A stretch of 64,000 nt of DNA, taken from Mailhella massiliensis (lineage in GTDB: Bacteria; Desulfobacterota; Desulfovibrionia; Desulfovibrionales; Desulfovibrionaceae). Within the stretch, counting starts at the first letter, position 1, and every line of letters begins with the position of its first letter. Positions 7,847 to 17,245 of the stretch are shown here, piece by piece. Where the stretch lies: the NCBI RefSeq assembly GCF_900155525.1, contig NZ_LT706952.1, positions 878,406 through 942,405 on the forward strand, in the 5' to 3' direction. The position numbers and the translations under genes are program-made. The notes under the pieces are model-generated. The model searched no databases, had not been told where the DNA came from, and worked only from the letters and a program-made list of their open reading frames with translations.

Positions 7847-9247
7847 TCAGCGCGTGAGATCGTGCTCCTTGAGCAGCGCATAAAGCCGGGAGCGGGAAAG
7901 CGCGGCAAGCGTGCAGGCCCTGCCCATGTCGCCCTCCGCGCGCTCAAGAACCGCGGCAAGGTAACGCTTCTCCTCCCTGCGCCGCAGCTTTTCGCGGAAC
8001 TCCGCATAGGTAGGCAGGGGGCCCTCATCCGGGGGCATGTTCCGGGACGCCGGGGCCTTCATCCTCGAACTTGCGGCATGGATGCGGATGCAGGTGGAAA
8101 GATGCTGGGGAAAAATGATCCGTTCCCCGCCGGAGGAAAGAACGGCCCTCTCCATGACGGCGCACATCTCCCGCACGTTTCCCGGCCAGGCGTAGGCCCT
8201 GAGCGCGGCCTCGGCTCCGGCGGAAAAGGTTTTGCCGGGCAACGCGTATCGGCGGGAAAACATGTCCCGGAAGTGTTCCGCAAGGGGCATGACGTCTTCC
8301 GGTCTTTCCCTGAGGGGCGGCAGGGCCACATGCACGGACTGGATGCGGTAAAAAAGATCCTGCCGGAAGGAACCTTCCGCCACCATGGCTTCCAGATTTC
8401 TGTTGGTGGCCGCAATGAGCCTGAAATCGCAGGGATATTCCCTGCGGGAGCCGAGCGGACGCACCTTTTTTTCCTGCAATACGCGGAGAAACACCTTCTG
8501 AAGGGCAAGGGGCAGTTCCCCTATCTCGTCCAGAAACAGCGTACCGCCGTCCGCATCGGCCACAAGCCCCGTCTCTCTGGTGACGGCTCCGGTGAAGGCT
8601 CCGCGCATGTGCCCGAAAAGTATGCTTTCCGCAATATCTTCGGGCAGGGAGGCGCAGTCCACCACCACGAAGGGCCCGTTGCGCCGCCCGCTGTTTCTGT
8701 GCACGGCATGGGCGAACACTTCCTTGCCCGTTCCCGTTTCCCCGGTCAGGAGCACGCTGACGTCGCTGTCCGCACAGTCGGCAAGCAGGGCAATGCAGCG
8801 GGAAAGCGCGGGACTTTCGCCCACAATGCCTTCCCGGCAGAAAACCCGTGTCCGGTCGGAGGGAAGCGGCGCCGCGCCGTGATTCCGGTGATATAAAAGC
8901 GCCTGTTCCAGCGCTTCCAGAATGGTGTCCAGCGAGTCGCCCTTCTGAATGAAATCCCATGCTCCCGCATGAAGCGCGCGCTCCACAAGCTCGTGCTCGT
9001 CGCAGCCGGTCACCACGATGACCTCGGGGTGAGCCTCCCCTTCCAGAAGTACGGGCAGCAGGGAAAGCCCGTTGCCGTCCGGCAGGGAAATGTCCAGAAA
9101 GGCCACGTCGAAGCGGCGCTCCTTCGCCGCGCGTTCCGCCCCGGCAAGGGTGGAAACCGCCGTCGCCTCGCAGCCGTGACGGGAACAGGCCCGCCGCAGC
9201 ACATAGGAAAAGGTTTCATCGTCGTCTATGATGAGTATTCCGGCCAT
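7847..9247 (-). CDS. Sigma54-dependent response regulator (NtrC family)
   Basis: A 466-residue activator with three domains. The receiver (1-115) has the acidic pocket IIDDDE, phospho-acceptor Asp52 and Lys102. The AAA+ sigma54-interaction domain has Walker A GETGTGKE (169-176), the GAFTGA loop (216-221) that contacts sigma54, and Walker B TLFLDEIGELP. A Fis-type helix-turn-helix lies at the C-terminus (about 425-466). The start is ATG 9247, because it opens directly into the receiver domain; the longer frame upstream is inside the kinase gene. It overlaps the kinase stop by 22 bases, which marks translational coupling. The likely target is the sigma54 promoter of the binding-protein gene 110 bases downstream. 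Confidence 0.93.
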   Translation of the reverse strand: MAGILIIDDDETFSYVLRRACSRHGCEATAVSTLAGAERAAKERRFDVAFLDISLPDGNGLSLLPVLLEGEAHPEVIVVTGCDEHELVERALHAGAWDFIQKGDSLDTILEALEQALLYHRNHGAAPLPSDRTRVFCREGIVGESPALSRCIALLADCADSDVSVLLTGETGTGKEVFAHAVHRNSGRRNGPFVVVDCASLPEDIAESILFGHMRGAFTGAVTRETGLVADADGGTLFLDEIGELPLALQKVFLRVLQEKKVRPLGSRREYPCDFRLIAATNRNLEAMVAEGSFRQDLFYRIQSVHVALPPLRERPEDVMPLAEHFRDMFSRRYALPGKTFSAGAEAALRAYAWPGNVREMCAVMERAVLSSGGERIIFPQHLSTCIRIHAASSRMKAPASRNMPPDEGPLPTYAEFREKLRRREEKRYLAAVLERAEGDMGRACTLAALSRSRLYALLKEHDLTR

Positions 9248-11286
9248 GAGCACTCTCTTTCTTCCGGGGCGACAGCCCCCCTTATACCGTCCGTTCCCCC
9301 CGCGGCACTGCCGGAAACACCGCTTTTTCCCCCGCGGGAAGAGCGGGGCACATACACGGAAAAACACGTTCCGCCGGAGGTATTGTCCGCCAGGCGCACC
9401 GCGCCGTGATTGCGCTGCGCGAGGCTGTGCACCTGCGCAAGCCCCAGGCCGCAGCCGCCGCAGTTCTCCTTCGTGGTGAAGAAGGGATCGAAAATGAATT
9501 CCCGTATCTCCGGCGCAATCCCCCTGCCCGTATCCCGTACATCGAAGCGCACATAGGAACCTTCGGCAAGCTCCTCAAGTTCCGTATCGCCCCGCTTTTT
9601 CTCATACGGAAGGGCCCGTACCGAAAGACGGCCGCCTTCCGGCATGGACTGCACCGCGTTGACGCCGAGGTTGAAAAGAATCTGATAAAGCTCGGTGGGC
9701 ACACCGTGCACGGCGGCCCCGTTCGTGGCGTCTTCCACCTCAAGGCGCACCCCGTCCTCAAGGCCGGGCCGCATGAGGTTCTCCCATTCCAGAAGCAGCG
9801 CCTTCACGGAAACCTCCTCCGCCCGCCCGGCCCTTGCATGACTGCCGTCGGTCATGCGTATCTGCGCCATGATATCCCTGCCCCGGGCCGTGGCCTCAAG
9901 AATACGCCGCACATCCTCATGCGCGGGATTCGAGGCGGGAATATCCTCCAGAGCAAGCTGCGCGCAGGCGGAAATACTCCCCAGAATGTTGTTCACGTCA
10001 TGCGTGACGCCCCCGGCCATGCGGCCGACGGCCTCCATCCTGCGGGCGAGCTGACTGCGCCTTTCAAAGGCGTACTGTTCCGCCATCATTTCCTTTTCCT
10101 GCCGGAGCAGAGCCTCCGCCTTCTGCCGTATGCGGAGCAGCCTCACCAGAAGAACGATAATCCCGCAAAGCAGAACAAGTACGGCAAAGGCCGGAATGAG
10201 CACCGCGCGGTGCCGGGAAAAAAACGACGGCGGGCGGTTGACCACCCCGGCAAAGGCGGGCAGCTCGTCCTCATCCAGTCCGTAGTGACGCAGCATGGGA
10301 TAGTCGTACAGAAGCGCGGCCGCAGGTTCGCGCATGACGGGAATATCCTCCGGCGCAACACCGCGGAGAATCTCCAGCGTCATTCTCGAGGCCTGATCCG
10401 CATGAAAGGCGTTGAATTCCCCCTGGCCCGCCAGCACGCCCCGGCCGATCTGACTTTCCCACGGAGAATACATGGGAAGATCCGTCCAGCTGCGGAGGAG
10501 CTGAAGACTCTCGTCCATGGAAAAGTTCTGCCCGTCCGAACTTCTGTAGTAGCCGAGGTTGAGCAGCACCGCATCTTCCGGCAGCGCCTTCAGGGCCTGC
10601 TCCATGGCCCGCGGAGGCAGATCCCCCAGCATGACGATATCCACGCCCCTCTCCCGGGCAAAGGCGGAAAGCTCGGCCCCGGCCTGGGCGAGGGCCGTTT
10701 TCGACGATGTGGTGTCGCCGCATATCACCGCAAGATGCCGCGCCCGGGGATGCACCGCGGCCACGGCCTCGAGAAGACGACGGATGGAAAAATTCTCCAC
10801 GATGCCCGTGTAGTATTCCCGCTCCTCATGTATCCGGCCCTCCAGATCCGCCACGCCGCAGAACACCACCGGCACGCGATGAAAAAGGCTTTTCCGGTTG
10901 GTCAGCACGAAGTCGAGGGCGTCATCGTCTATGGCGATGACCACGGAAAGAGGAACATTGCGGTATTTTTTCTGAAAAAGACCGACCAGCTCATCGTTGA
11001 AGCTGCCGGAGGAATTTCTCTCGTAGTCGAGATATTCGGACCAGGTGCGTATCTGAAATTCCTTCTGCCCGTGCATGTTCATGAAGATGCCCTTCTGAAG
11101 GCTGTCTTCCCAGAAATGTCCGGGGTGAAAGGAATTGATGATGAGGATGTCGGCAACGGGCCGCTCTGCAGCGCGGGCGGAAAAAACGTCTTCCCCGAAG
11201 GGCGGGAAAAGAAAAAAAAGCGCGCAGAAGACTGCGCTCCACACGCGGTATGCGCCGCGCCCATGCCCGCCTGCGCGCCTCTTCAT
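9226..11286 (-). CDS. Sensor histidine kinase with periplasmic-binding-protein-like sensor
   Basis: A 686-residue membrane kinase. An N-terminal signal or anchor helix (about 12-32) is followed by a large extracytoplasmic region starting VADILIINSFHPGHFWEDS, of the ABC-substrate-binding-like sensor type. A membrane helix (AVLIPAFAVLVLLCGIIVLL) comes next. The HisKA domain has phospho-acceptor His429 in GGVTHDVNN, and the HATPase domain has the N box (NLGVNAVQS), G1 (VRDTGRGI), F box (FDPFFTTKE) and G2 (GCGLGLAQV). The start lies 4 bases after the tetR stop and the 3' end overlaps the response regulator, so the three genes form one operon. The ligand may be sensed directly or through the LivJ-type protein; this is inferred. 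Confidence 0.9.
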   Translation of the reverse strand: MKRRAGGHGRGAYRVWSAVFCALFFLFPPFGEDVFSARAAERPVADILIINSFHPGHFWEDSLQKGIFMNMHGQKEFQIRTWSEYLDYERNSSGSFNDELVGLFQKKYRNVPLSVVIAIDDDALDFVLTNRKSLFHRVPVVFCGVADLEGRIHEEREYYTGIVENFSIRRLLEAVAAVHPRARHLAVICGDTTSSKTALAQAGAELSAFARERGVDIVMLGDLPPRAMEQALKALPEDAVLLNLGYYRSSDGQNFSMDESLQLLRSWTDLPMYSPWESQIGRGVLAGQGEFNAFHADQASRMTLEILRGVAPEDIPVMREPAAALLYDYPMLRHYGLDEDELPAFAGVVNRPPSFFSRHRAVLIPAFAVLVLLCGIIVLLVRLLRIRQKAEALLRQEKEMMAEQYAFERRSQLARRMEAVGRMAGGVTHDVNNILGSISACAQLALEDIPASNPAHEDVRRILEATARGRDIMAQIRMTDGSHARAGRAEEVSVKALLLEWENLMRPGLEDGVRLEVEDATNGAAVHGVPTELYQILFNLGVNAVQSMPEGGRLSVRALPYEKKRGDTELEELAEGSYVRFDVRDTGRGIAPEIREFIFDPFFTTKENCGGCGLGLAQVHSLAQRNHGAVRLADNTSGGTCFSVYVPRSSRGGKSGVSGSAAGGTDGIRGAVAPEERECSWPEYSS

Positions 11287-11290
11287 GCCG

Positions 11291-11983
11291 TCAGAACCCG
11301 TCGGCGGAAGAAGCGTCCGCGCCGTCCTTCAGCGCAGCCAGTCCGCCCATGGCATAGCGCAGCATGGCATCCACCATGCGCTCGGGATAATCCTTGAAGC
11401 CGGGCAGAAGCAGCGCCTGAATCTTTTCGGGAAAAAGCACCAGAAACATGCAGGGCAGAAGCAGCATGGCCGCAGCCTCGCGCGCGCCTTCCGAATCGGG
11501 AGAAAAGCCCGTGATCTCGCAGACCAGGGAACGCACCACGTTCAGCTTGGGCAGAGCCGTGCCCACAAGAGGGGCGGGAAGATCGGAGGAAGGGGAAGCC
11601 ACCTCGCGCAGCAGAACGGGAAGCCCCCACAGTTCAGGCGCCTTGAGGGCCGCGCGCACCACAAGTTCAAGAAAGGAACGCAGCTTCTCCGCGGGCGCGC
11701 CGCCCGATTCCATGACGGCGCTCAGTTCCTCAAGACTCACAAGCTGACGGTGCGCCTCCACGAGCACTTCCTCATACAGCCCGTCCTTGCCGCCGAAATA
11801 GTAGTTCACGGCCGCGCCGTTCACTCCGGCCCTTTCGCATATTTCCCGGAGCGTGGCCTTGAGATAGCCCTTTTCGGCAAAGACGCGCCCGGCGGCCTCG
11901 AGTACCGTGCTCCGGGTGAAAAGGCCGTCCCTGCGGGGGGCGCTGCGCCTTCTTCTGCTGTAGGTATAGCTTTCTTCCCTCAT
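11291..11983 (-). CDS. TetR-family regulator, CecR/YbiH-like
   Basis: A 230-residue repressor with an N-terminal HTH (about residues 21-65: TVLEAAGRVFAEKG, then VNGAAVNYYFGGKDGLY) and a C-terminal ligand domain resembling the YbiH (DUF1956) group. In E. coli the YbiH/CecR regulator controls ybhGFSR, and here the gene diverges from a YbhG-F-S-R type exporter, which supports the match. ATG 11983 is chosen over TTG 12010 because the protein then starts with the basic arm before the HTH. No clear ribosome binding site precedes it, and a TTGACA/TATGGT promoter would place the transcript start at or next to the ATG. It heads the operon with the histidine kinase and response regulator. Confidence 0.82.
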   Translation of the reverse strand: MREESYTYSRRRRSAPRRDGLFTRSTVLEAAGRVFAEKGYLKATLREICERAGVNGAAVNYYFGGKDGLYEEVLVEAHRQLVSLEELSAVMESGGAPAEKLRSFLELVVRAALKAPELWGLPVLLREVASPSSDLPAPLVGTALPKLNVVRSLVCEITGFSPDSEGAREAAAMLLLPCMFLVLFPEKIQALLLPGFKDYPERMVDAMLRYAMGGLAALKDGADASSADGF

Positions 11984-12012
11984 GAGCCGACCATAGCAGG
12001 AAAAAATCAAAT

Positions 12013-12073
12013 GTCAAATTCAAATATAAAATTGAACTTTGCATTTGACTTTTCCCCCGTTCGTTCCTACCCT
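12013..12073. promoter_or_regulatory. Divergent promoter/operator region between tetR and the exporter operon
   Basis: An AT-rich island in GC-rich DNA. It holds an inverted repeat GTCAAAT (12013-12019) / ATTTGAC (12043-12049) and an inner pair TTCAA (12019-12023) / TTGAA (12032-12036). Rightward, TTGACT (12046-12051) is spaced 16 bases from TACCCT. Leftward, TTGACA (complement of 12012-12017) is spaced 16 from TATGGT (complement of 11990-11995). The repeat overlaps both -35 boxes, as expected for a TetR operator; binding is inferred. Confidence 0.6.
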
Positions 12074-12127
12074 TTCGGAAGAAGGAAAATTTTCAGGCGT
12101 CATGCCGCCTTACGAAAGGGTGCCGAC

Positions 12128-13123
12128 ATGAAAAAAACCGTCATCATTCTTGCCGTCCTTCTTCTCTGCGCGGCAGGCTGGTATTACGGAAGCCGCCTCG
12201 CCACGGACGAAGGACGGGAAAAACTCGTGCTGTACGGCAACGTGGACATCCGGCAGGTTTCCCTGGCCTTCGAACAGGGCGGCCGCATCACGAAGCTCTT
12301 CGCCGAAGAAGGCGACACCGTGGAAAAGGGAACCCTGCTTGCGGAAGCGGATGTGACCGCGCTCTCGCTTCAGGCCGAAAAACTGCGCGCGGACATTGCC
12401 GCGCAGGAACAGAACCTGCTCAAAATGCGGCGCGGCAACCGCCCCGAGGAAATCGCGCAGGCCGAAGCCGCCCTGCGTACGGCGGAAGCCTCGCTGGAAC
12501 AGGCCCGGCGCGACGACAGCCGCATGGACAAACTGCGCCGGAGCAACTCCGTAAGCCTTCAGGAACGGGAAAACGCAAGAACCGCCCTGCGCGTGGCCCA
12601 GGGAAGGCGCGACGAGGCCTTCCATTCCCTTGCGCTGCTTCGCGAAGGCTTCCGCGAGGAAGACATCGCCATGGCTGCGGCGCAGCTTGCATCCGCCAGG
12701 GCGTCGCTCGCCATCATGGAGCACAGCATTTCCCTCGGAAAGCTGTATGCGCCCACCACCGCGCAGGTCACCTCCCGCCTCATGGAGGAAGGCGACATGG
12801 CCTCTTCCGCCACGCCCGTGTTCCTGCTTTCCCTCACCTCGCCCAAGTGGGTGCGCGCCTATGTCACCGAAACGCAGCTCGGCCGCGTCCGTTCCGGCAT
12901 GAGGGCGGATATCCGCACCGATTCCTTCCCCGAAACCGTACCCGGCCGCGTGGGCTACATTTCGCCCACGGCGGAATTCACGCCCAAGAGCGTGCAGACG
13001 GAAGACCTGCGGACCTCGCTGCTGTATGAGGTACGCATCGTCACCGACGACGGGAAGGATATGCTGCGCCTCGGTATGCCCGTCACCGTGCTTCTGCATG
13101 AGGACGACGGTCATGGAAACTGA
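12128..13123 (+). CDS. HlyD/YbhG-type periplasmic adaptor subunit
   Basis: A 331-residue membrane-fusion protein of a tripartite ABC exporter. One N-terminal membrane helix (KKTVIILAVLLLCAAGWYY) is followed by a biotinyl-lipoyl half (VDIRQVSLAFEQGGRITKLF, EGDTVEKGTLLAE). A long charged coiled-coil hairpin (about residues 75-205) precedes the second lipoyl half (LYAPTTAQVTSRLMEEGD) and the beta-barrel domain. The ATG at 12128 was chosen because the protein then starts at the membrane anchor; the longer frame runs back through the operator. The gene heads a four-gene operon and overlaps the ATPase gene by 11 bases. E. coli YbhG is the closest recognised relative. Confidence 0.85.
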   Translation: MKKTVIILAVLLLCAAGWYYGSRLATDEGREKLVLYGNVDIRQVSLAFEQGGRITKLFAEEGDTVEKGTLLAEADVTALSLQAEKLRADIAAQEQNLLKMRRGNRPEEIAQAEAALRTAEASLEQARRDDSRMDKLRRSNSVSLQERENARTALRVAQGRRDEAFHSLALLREGFREEDIAMAAAQLASARASLAIMEHSISLGKLYAPTTAQVTSRLMEEGDMASSATPVFLLSLTSPKWVRAYVTETQLGRVRSGMRADIRTDSFPETVPGRVGYISPTAEFTPKSVQTEDLRTSLLYEVRIVTDDGKDMLRLGMPVTVLLHEDDGHGN

Positions 13124-15005
13124 CGCTCCGCGCCCTGCGCCTTCGTCCGACGGCGCTTCCCCCTTCTCCGGCAGCCTGCGGGAAGGGAAAGACAGCCCCT
13201 GCGTGGTGCGCGCCCGTTCCCTCTGCCGGAACTTTCGGGAAAAGAACCGGAACGTGACCGCGCTCTCTTCTCTGGATGTCGACATTCCCGCAGGCTGCAT
13301 GACGGCGCTGGTAGGGCCTGACGGCGCAGGCAAGACCACCTTTCTGCGCATGGTCTGCGGCCTGCTGGCCCCGAGTTCCGGCACGCTCTCGGTACTCGGC
13401 CGCGACATGCCGCGCGAGGCGCAGGAGGTGCAGAACCGCATAAGCTACATGCCGCAGCGTTTCGGCCTGTATGAAGACCTGAGCGTCATGGAAAACATGA
13501 CGCTGTATGCCGATCTGCACGGCGTGCCCGGCCCCCTGCGCGCCGGACGCTTCCGCAGTCTGCTCGACATGACGGATCTTGCCCGATTCACCGGCCGTCC
13601 GGCAGGCAGACTTTCCGGCGGCATGAAACAGAAGCTGGCGCTGGCCTGCACGCTGGTGCGTTCCCCGGAACTTCTGCTGCTCGACGAGCCTTCCGTAGGG
13701 GTGGACCCGCTTTCCCGGCGGGAGCTGTGGGCCATCATCGAAACCATGGTGAAGGAAGAGCATCTTTCCGTCATCATCAGCACCGCCTATATGGATGAGG
13801 CCGAGCGCTGCGCCCATGTGATCGTACTGCACGAAGGCCGCGTTCCTGCCCGCGGCACGCCGGAAGAACTGAAAGGATTGACCGACGGCCTCTGCCATGT
13901 CGCCTCCCTCCCTGCGGGCATGAAGGCGCGCACGCTCCAGGCCTTTCTGCTCGACAAAAGCAGCGTCGTCATGGATGCCGTGCCCGAAGGCAGCGGCGTG
14001 CGCTTCGTGCTCAACCCGGAAGACGGAAAAAACGGTCCGCCCGCGACGCTGTTCGACGCCCCCGGCATGGAGAACATCACCTGCCGCCCCGTGCCCTCCC
14101 GTCTGGAAGACAGCTTCATGCTCCTCCTCAGGCACGGCGGAAACGGAGAAGGGCACACCGCGCAGGACTCCGCGCCGCCCGGGGAGGAACGGAACCAAGA
14201 GTCCTCTCCTTACGCACCAGCGGGCGGAAGCGATGCGGAAACCGTCATTGAGGTGCGCGATCTCGTGCGCCGATTCGGCAGCTTCACCGCCGTGGCGAGC
14301 ACCTCCTTCTCGGTACGGCGCGGCGAGGTGTTCGGCCTGCTCGGCCCCAACGGCGCAGGTAAAACCACCACCTTCCGCATGCTCTGCGGTCTTCTGCCCG
14401 CTTCCGGCGGCCACCTATGCGTGGCGGGGGAAAACCTGCGCACGGCGGCGGCTCACGCCCGCACGCGCATAGGCTACGTTTCCCAGAAGTTCTCCCTGTA
14501 CGGCAACCTTTCCGTACTGGAAAATCTGCGCTTCTTCGGCGGCGTATACGGTCTGGGGCCCTTCGCCCTGCGTCGCCGCATCCGCGAGGTGCTTGCCGAA
14601 TTCGATCTTGCCGGGCACGAACACGACATGAGCGGCAACCTGCCCGGCGGCTTCAAGCAGCGCCTGTCCATGGCCGTGGGTATGCTGCACAGGCCGGAAA
14701 TCCTCTTTCTCGACGAACCCACCAGCGGCATAGATCCGCTGGCACGCCGCGTGTTCTGGCGGCGCATCACCTCCCTTTCCGAGGAGGGCACCACCATCAT
14801 CATCACCACCCACTTCATGGAAGAGGCGGAATACTGCGACCGTATGCTTATTCAGGACGCAGGCAGGGTGCTCGCCCTGGGCACTCCCGACGAGGTGCGC
14901 CGCAGGGGCGGCAACGCCCCCACCATGGAGGAGGCATTCATCCGCATCGTGGAGGAATCCCGCGAAAAAAGACGGCGTGCCGACGCCGGGGAGGCTGCGT
15001 CATGA
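13113..15005 (+). CDS. ABC exporter ATPase with two fused nucleotide-binding domains (YbhF-like)
   Basis: 630 residues containing two complete ABC ATPase domains in one chain, as in YbhF. The first has Walker A GPDGAGKTT, signature LSGGMKQKL and Walker B LLLDEPSVGVDP. The second has Walker A GPNGAGKTT, Walker B LFLDEPTSGIDP, and a non-canonical signature LPGGFKQRL with Pro in place of Ser. The linker between the domains (about residues 330-370) is polar and disordered-looking. ATG 13113 lies inside the end of the adaptor gene, and the 3' end overlaps the permease start by 4 bases (ATGA). The assembled pump would use the two following permeases as a heterodimer. Confidence 0.9.
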   Translation: METDAPRPAPSSDGASPFSGSLREGKDSPCVVRARSLCRNFREKNRNVTALSSLDVDIPAGCMTALVGPDGAGKTTFLRMVCGLLAPSSGTLSVLGRDMPREAQEVQNRISYMPQRFGLYEDLSVMENMTLYADLHGVPGPLRAGRFRSLLDMTDLARFTGRPAGRLSGGMKQKLALACTLVRSPELLLLDEPSVGVDPLSRRELWAIIETMVKEEHLSVIISTAYMDEAERCAHVIVLHEGRVPARGTPEELKGLTDGLCHVASLPAGMKARTLQAFLLDKSSVVMDAVPEGSGVRFVLNPEDGKNGPPATLFDAPGMENITCRPVPSRLEDSFMLLLRHGGNGEGHTAQDSAPPGEERNQESSPYAPAGGSDAETVIEVRDLVRRFGSFTAVASTSFSVRRGEVFGLLGPNGAGKTTTFRMLCGLLPASGGHLCVAGENLRTAAAHARTRIGYVSQKFSLYGNLSVLENLRFFGGVYGLGPFALRRRIREVLAEFDLAGHEHDMSGNLPGGFKQRLSMAVGMLHRPEILFLDEPTSGIDPLARRVFWRRITSLSEEGTTIIITTHFMEEAEYCDRMLIQDAGRVLALGTPDEVRRRGGNAPTMEEAFIRIVEESREKRRRADAGEAAS

Positions 15006-16132
15006 CCGCTTTTCTCCGCCGCCTGACGGCGCTCACCGTCAAGGAACTGCGGCAGATATCCCGCGACCCGAGCAGCATCATGATCGGGCTGGCCCTGCCC
15101 ATCATCCTCATCCTCATTTTCGGCTACGGCCTTTCGCTGGACGTGAACAACGCCCCCGTGGCCGTGGTCATGGAACACGACACTCCCCTTGCCCGCGACA
15201 TGCTCTCCGGTCTGAACGGCTCCCGCTACTTTTCTCCGCGCTACGTCTCTTCCATGCGCGAAGCCGAAAGTCTGCTCAGAAAAAGAGAGGTGGACGCCAT
15301 CATCCGCACCGCCAGCGACTTCGACAGCCGCTTCAAAAAAGGCGATGCCAAGGTACAGCTCATCCTGCACGGCGTGGACTCCACCACCGCCACGCTCATC
15401 CATCAGTATGTGAGTTCCATGCTTTCCCTGCGCCTGCAGTCGGCGCTGGAACGCGCAGGCAGGGAAAGCGCGAATGCGGGCAAAGGGGCCGCCGTGGTGC
15501 AGGGCCGCATATGGTTCAACGAAGCGGCAAACAGCACCTGGTATCTGGTGCCGGGACTCATCGTCATCATCATGACGCTGGTGGGAGCGTTTCTCACCGC
15601 GCTCATCATGGCGCGGGAATGGGAACGCGGCACGCTGGAGGCGCTCTTCGTCAGCCCCGTGGGCAGGGCGGAGATTCTGCTTTCCAAGATCATTCCCTAT
15701 TTCATGCTCGGCATGGCCGGGCTTCTGCTCTGCCTTGCGGCGGCGCGCTGGCTCTTCGACGTGCCCATGCGGGGGAGCCTCACGCTCTTCTTCCTCTGTT
15801 CCTCGCTCTATCTCGTGGTGGCTCTGGGCATGGGGCTGGCCATATCCTCGGTAACGCGCAGCCAGTTCCTTTCCTGCCAGATCGCCATCGTGATAAGCTT
15901 TCTGCCCGCCGTCATTCTTTCGGGATTTCTCTTCGATCTCAGGAGCGTGCCCCTCGTGGCCCGCATCGTGGGCAACATCCTGCCCGCCACCTATTACATG
16001 GAACTTTTAAAAACGCTCTTTCTCGCCGGAAACAACGCCTCCATCCTTCTGCGCGATTCGGCGGCCCTGCTCTGCTATGCCGTGCTGTTCATGGGCGTCG
16101 CCATACGCTTCACACGCAAGAAACTGGACTGA
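15002..16132 (+). CDS. ABC-2 type permease (YbhS-like)
   Basis: A 376-residue ABC-2 membrane subunit. An N-terminal helix follows KELRQISRDPSSIMIG and runs through LALPIILILIFGYGL. A large extracytoplasmic domain follows, then five C-terminal helices including LVPGLIVIIMTLVGAF, the REWERGTLEALFVSP signature of the family, and TYYMELLKTLF. It overlaps the ATPase gene by ATGA and is followed 3 bases later by the second permease. Together the two permeases form the export channel; the substrate is unknown (drugs or cations in characterised relatives). Confidence 0.87.
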   Translation: MTAFLRRLTALTVKELRQISRDPSSIMIGLALPIILILIFGYGLSLDVNNAPVAVVMEHDTPLARDMLSGLNGSRYFSPRYVSSMREAESLLRKREVDAIIRTASDFDSRFKKGDAKVQLILHGVDSTTATLIHQYVSSMLSLRLQSALERAGRESANAGKGAAVVQGRIWFNEAANSTWYLVPGLIVIIMTLVGAFLTALIMAREWERGTLEALFVSPVGRAEILLSKIIPYFMLGMAGLLLCLAAARWLFDVPMRGSLTLFFLCSSLYLVVALGMGLAISSVTRSQFLSCQIAIVISFLPAVILSGFLFDLRSVPLVARIVGNILPATYYMELLKTLFLAGNNASILLRDSAALLCYAVLFMGVAIRFTRKKLD

Positions 16133-16135
16133 GCC

Positions 16136-17245
16136 ATGCATATTCTGCTTCTTCTCCGAAGACTGCGCAGTCTCTGCATCAAGGAGCTGCTCATCATCTT
16201 CAAGGACCCGGCCAACCGTCTGGTACTCATCATTCCGGTGGTCATACAGTCCTTCATTTTCGGCTATGCGGCCACCTACGATCTCAACTACATCCCCTAC
16301 GTCATCTGCGATCAGAGCCGCAGCGCCCTTTCCCGCGACCTTGCCGCCCGCCTGGACGGCACGGAAAAATTCGTCCGTCAGGCCACGCTCTCAAGCACCG
16401 CCGAGGCGGAAGAATGGATTTACGACGGAAAAGCGCTGCTCGCCCTGAACATAGGCCCCGATTTCGCCGACCGCATTCTCTCCGGTCGAAACGCCGACAT
16501 CCAGGTCATCCTCGACGGAAGAAACTCCACCACCGCAGCCATGGCTCAGGGCTATGTGGCCCAGATAGTGGCGGAATGGAACGCGCGCCTCGGCAGCGCG
16601 ACTCCGGCAAGCCTCATCATGCGCGCCTGGTTCAACCCGCAGCTCGAAACGCGCTGGAACATCATGCCCGGTATGCTGGGTTCGCTCAGCATCATCCAGA
16701 TCATGGTGCTCGCCGCGCTGTCCGTGGCAAGAGAGAGGGAACAGGGCACCTTCGACCAGATGCTGGTCACGCCCCTTTCCCCGTGGGAAATCCTCATCGG
16801 CAAGGCCATTCCCCCCATCGTGGTGGGGCTGGCCCAGGCCACGTTCATTCTGGCCATCTGCCTGTACTGGTTCCACATTCCCTTTGCAGGAAGCTTTGCC
16901 GATCTTTACATCTCCCTCTGTGTGTTCACCCTGAGCTGTGCCGGAATAGGCCTGTGCATCTCTGCAATATCCCTGAACATGCAGCAGGCTCTCGTGTACT
17001 GCTTCGTCACGCTGCTGCCCATGGTGCTGCTTTCCGGCCTCGCCACGCCGGTAAGCGCCATGCCGGAGGCGCTGCAGATCGCCACTTACGCCAACCCCCT
17101 GCGTTTCGCCCTCGTCTGCGTGCGGGGCGTGTATCTTGAAGGCGCAACCCTTGCCGACATTGCCGGAAACTTCGTGCCCATGCTCGGCGTGGCCGCCGTT
17201 ACGCTTCCGCTCGCGGGCTGGCTCTTCCGCAACAGGCTGAGCTGA
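16136..17245 (+). CDS. ABC-2 type permease (YbhR-like)
   Basis: A 369-residue partner of the preceding permease with the same plan: KELLIIFKDPANRLVL before the first helix, an extracytoplasmic domain, the family segment REREQGTFDQMLVTPLS, and helices to the C-terminus (VAAVTLPLAGWLFRNRL). The differences from the first permease indicate a heterodimeric transporter, as in YbhS/YbhR. It is the last gene of the operon. Confidence 0.87.
   Translation: MHILLLLRRLRSLCIKELLIIFKDPANRLVLIIPVVIQSFIFGYAATYDLNYIPYVICDQSRSALSRDLAARLDGTEKFVRQATLSSTAEAEEWIYDGKALLALNIGPDFADRILSGRNADIQVILDGRNSTTAAMAQGYVAQIVAEWNARLGSATPASLIMRAWFNPQLETRWNIMPGMLGSLSIIQIMVLAALSVAREREQGTFDQMLVTPLSPWEILIGKAIPPIVVGLAQATFILAICLYWFHIPFAGSFADLYISLCVFTLSCAGIGLCISAISLNMQQALVYCFVTLLPMVLLSGLATPVSAMPEALQIATYANPLRFALVCVRGVYLEGATLADIAGNFVPMLGVAAVTLPLAGWLFRNRLS

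Noticed and set aside
9406-11397. Long plus-strand frame opposite the histidine kinase
   Set aside because: It mirrors the codon pattern of the kinase gene, which has all its catalytic motifs on the minus strand.
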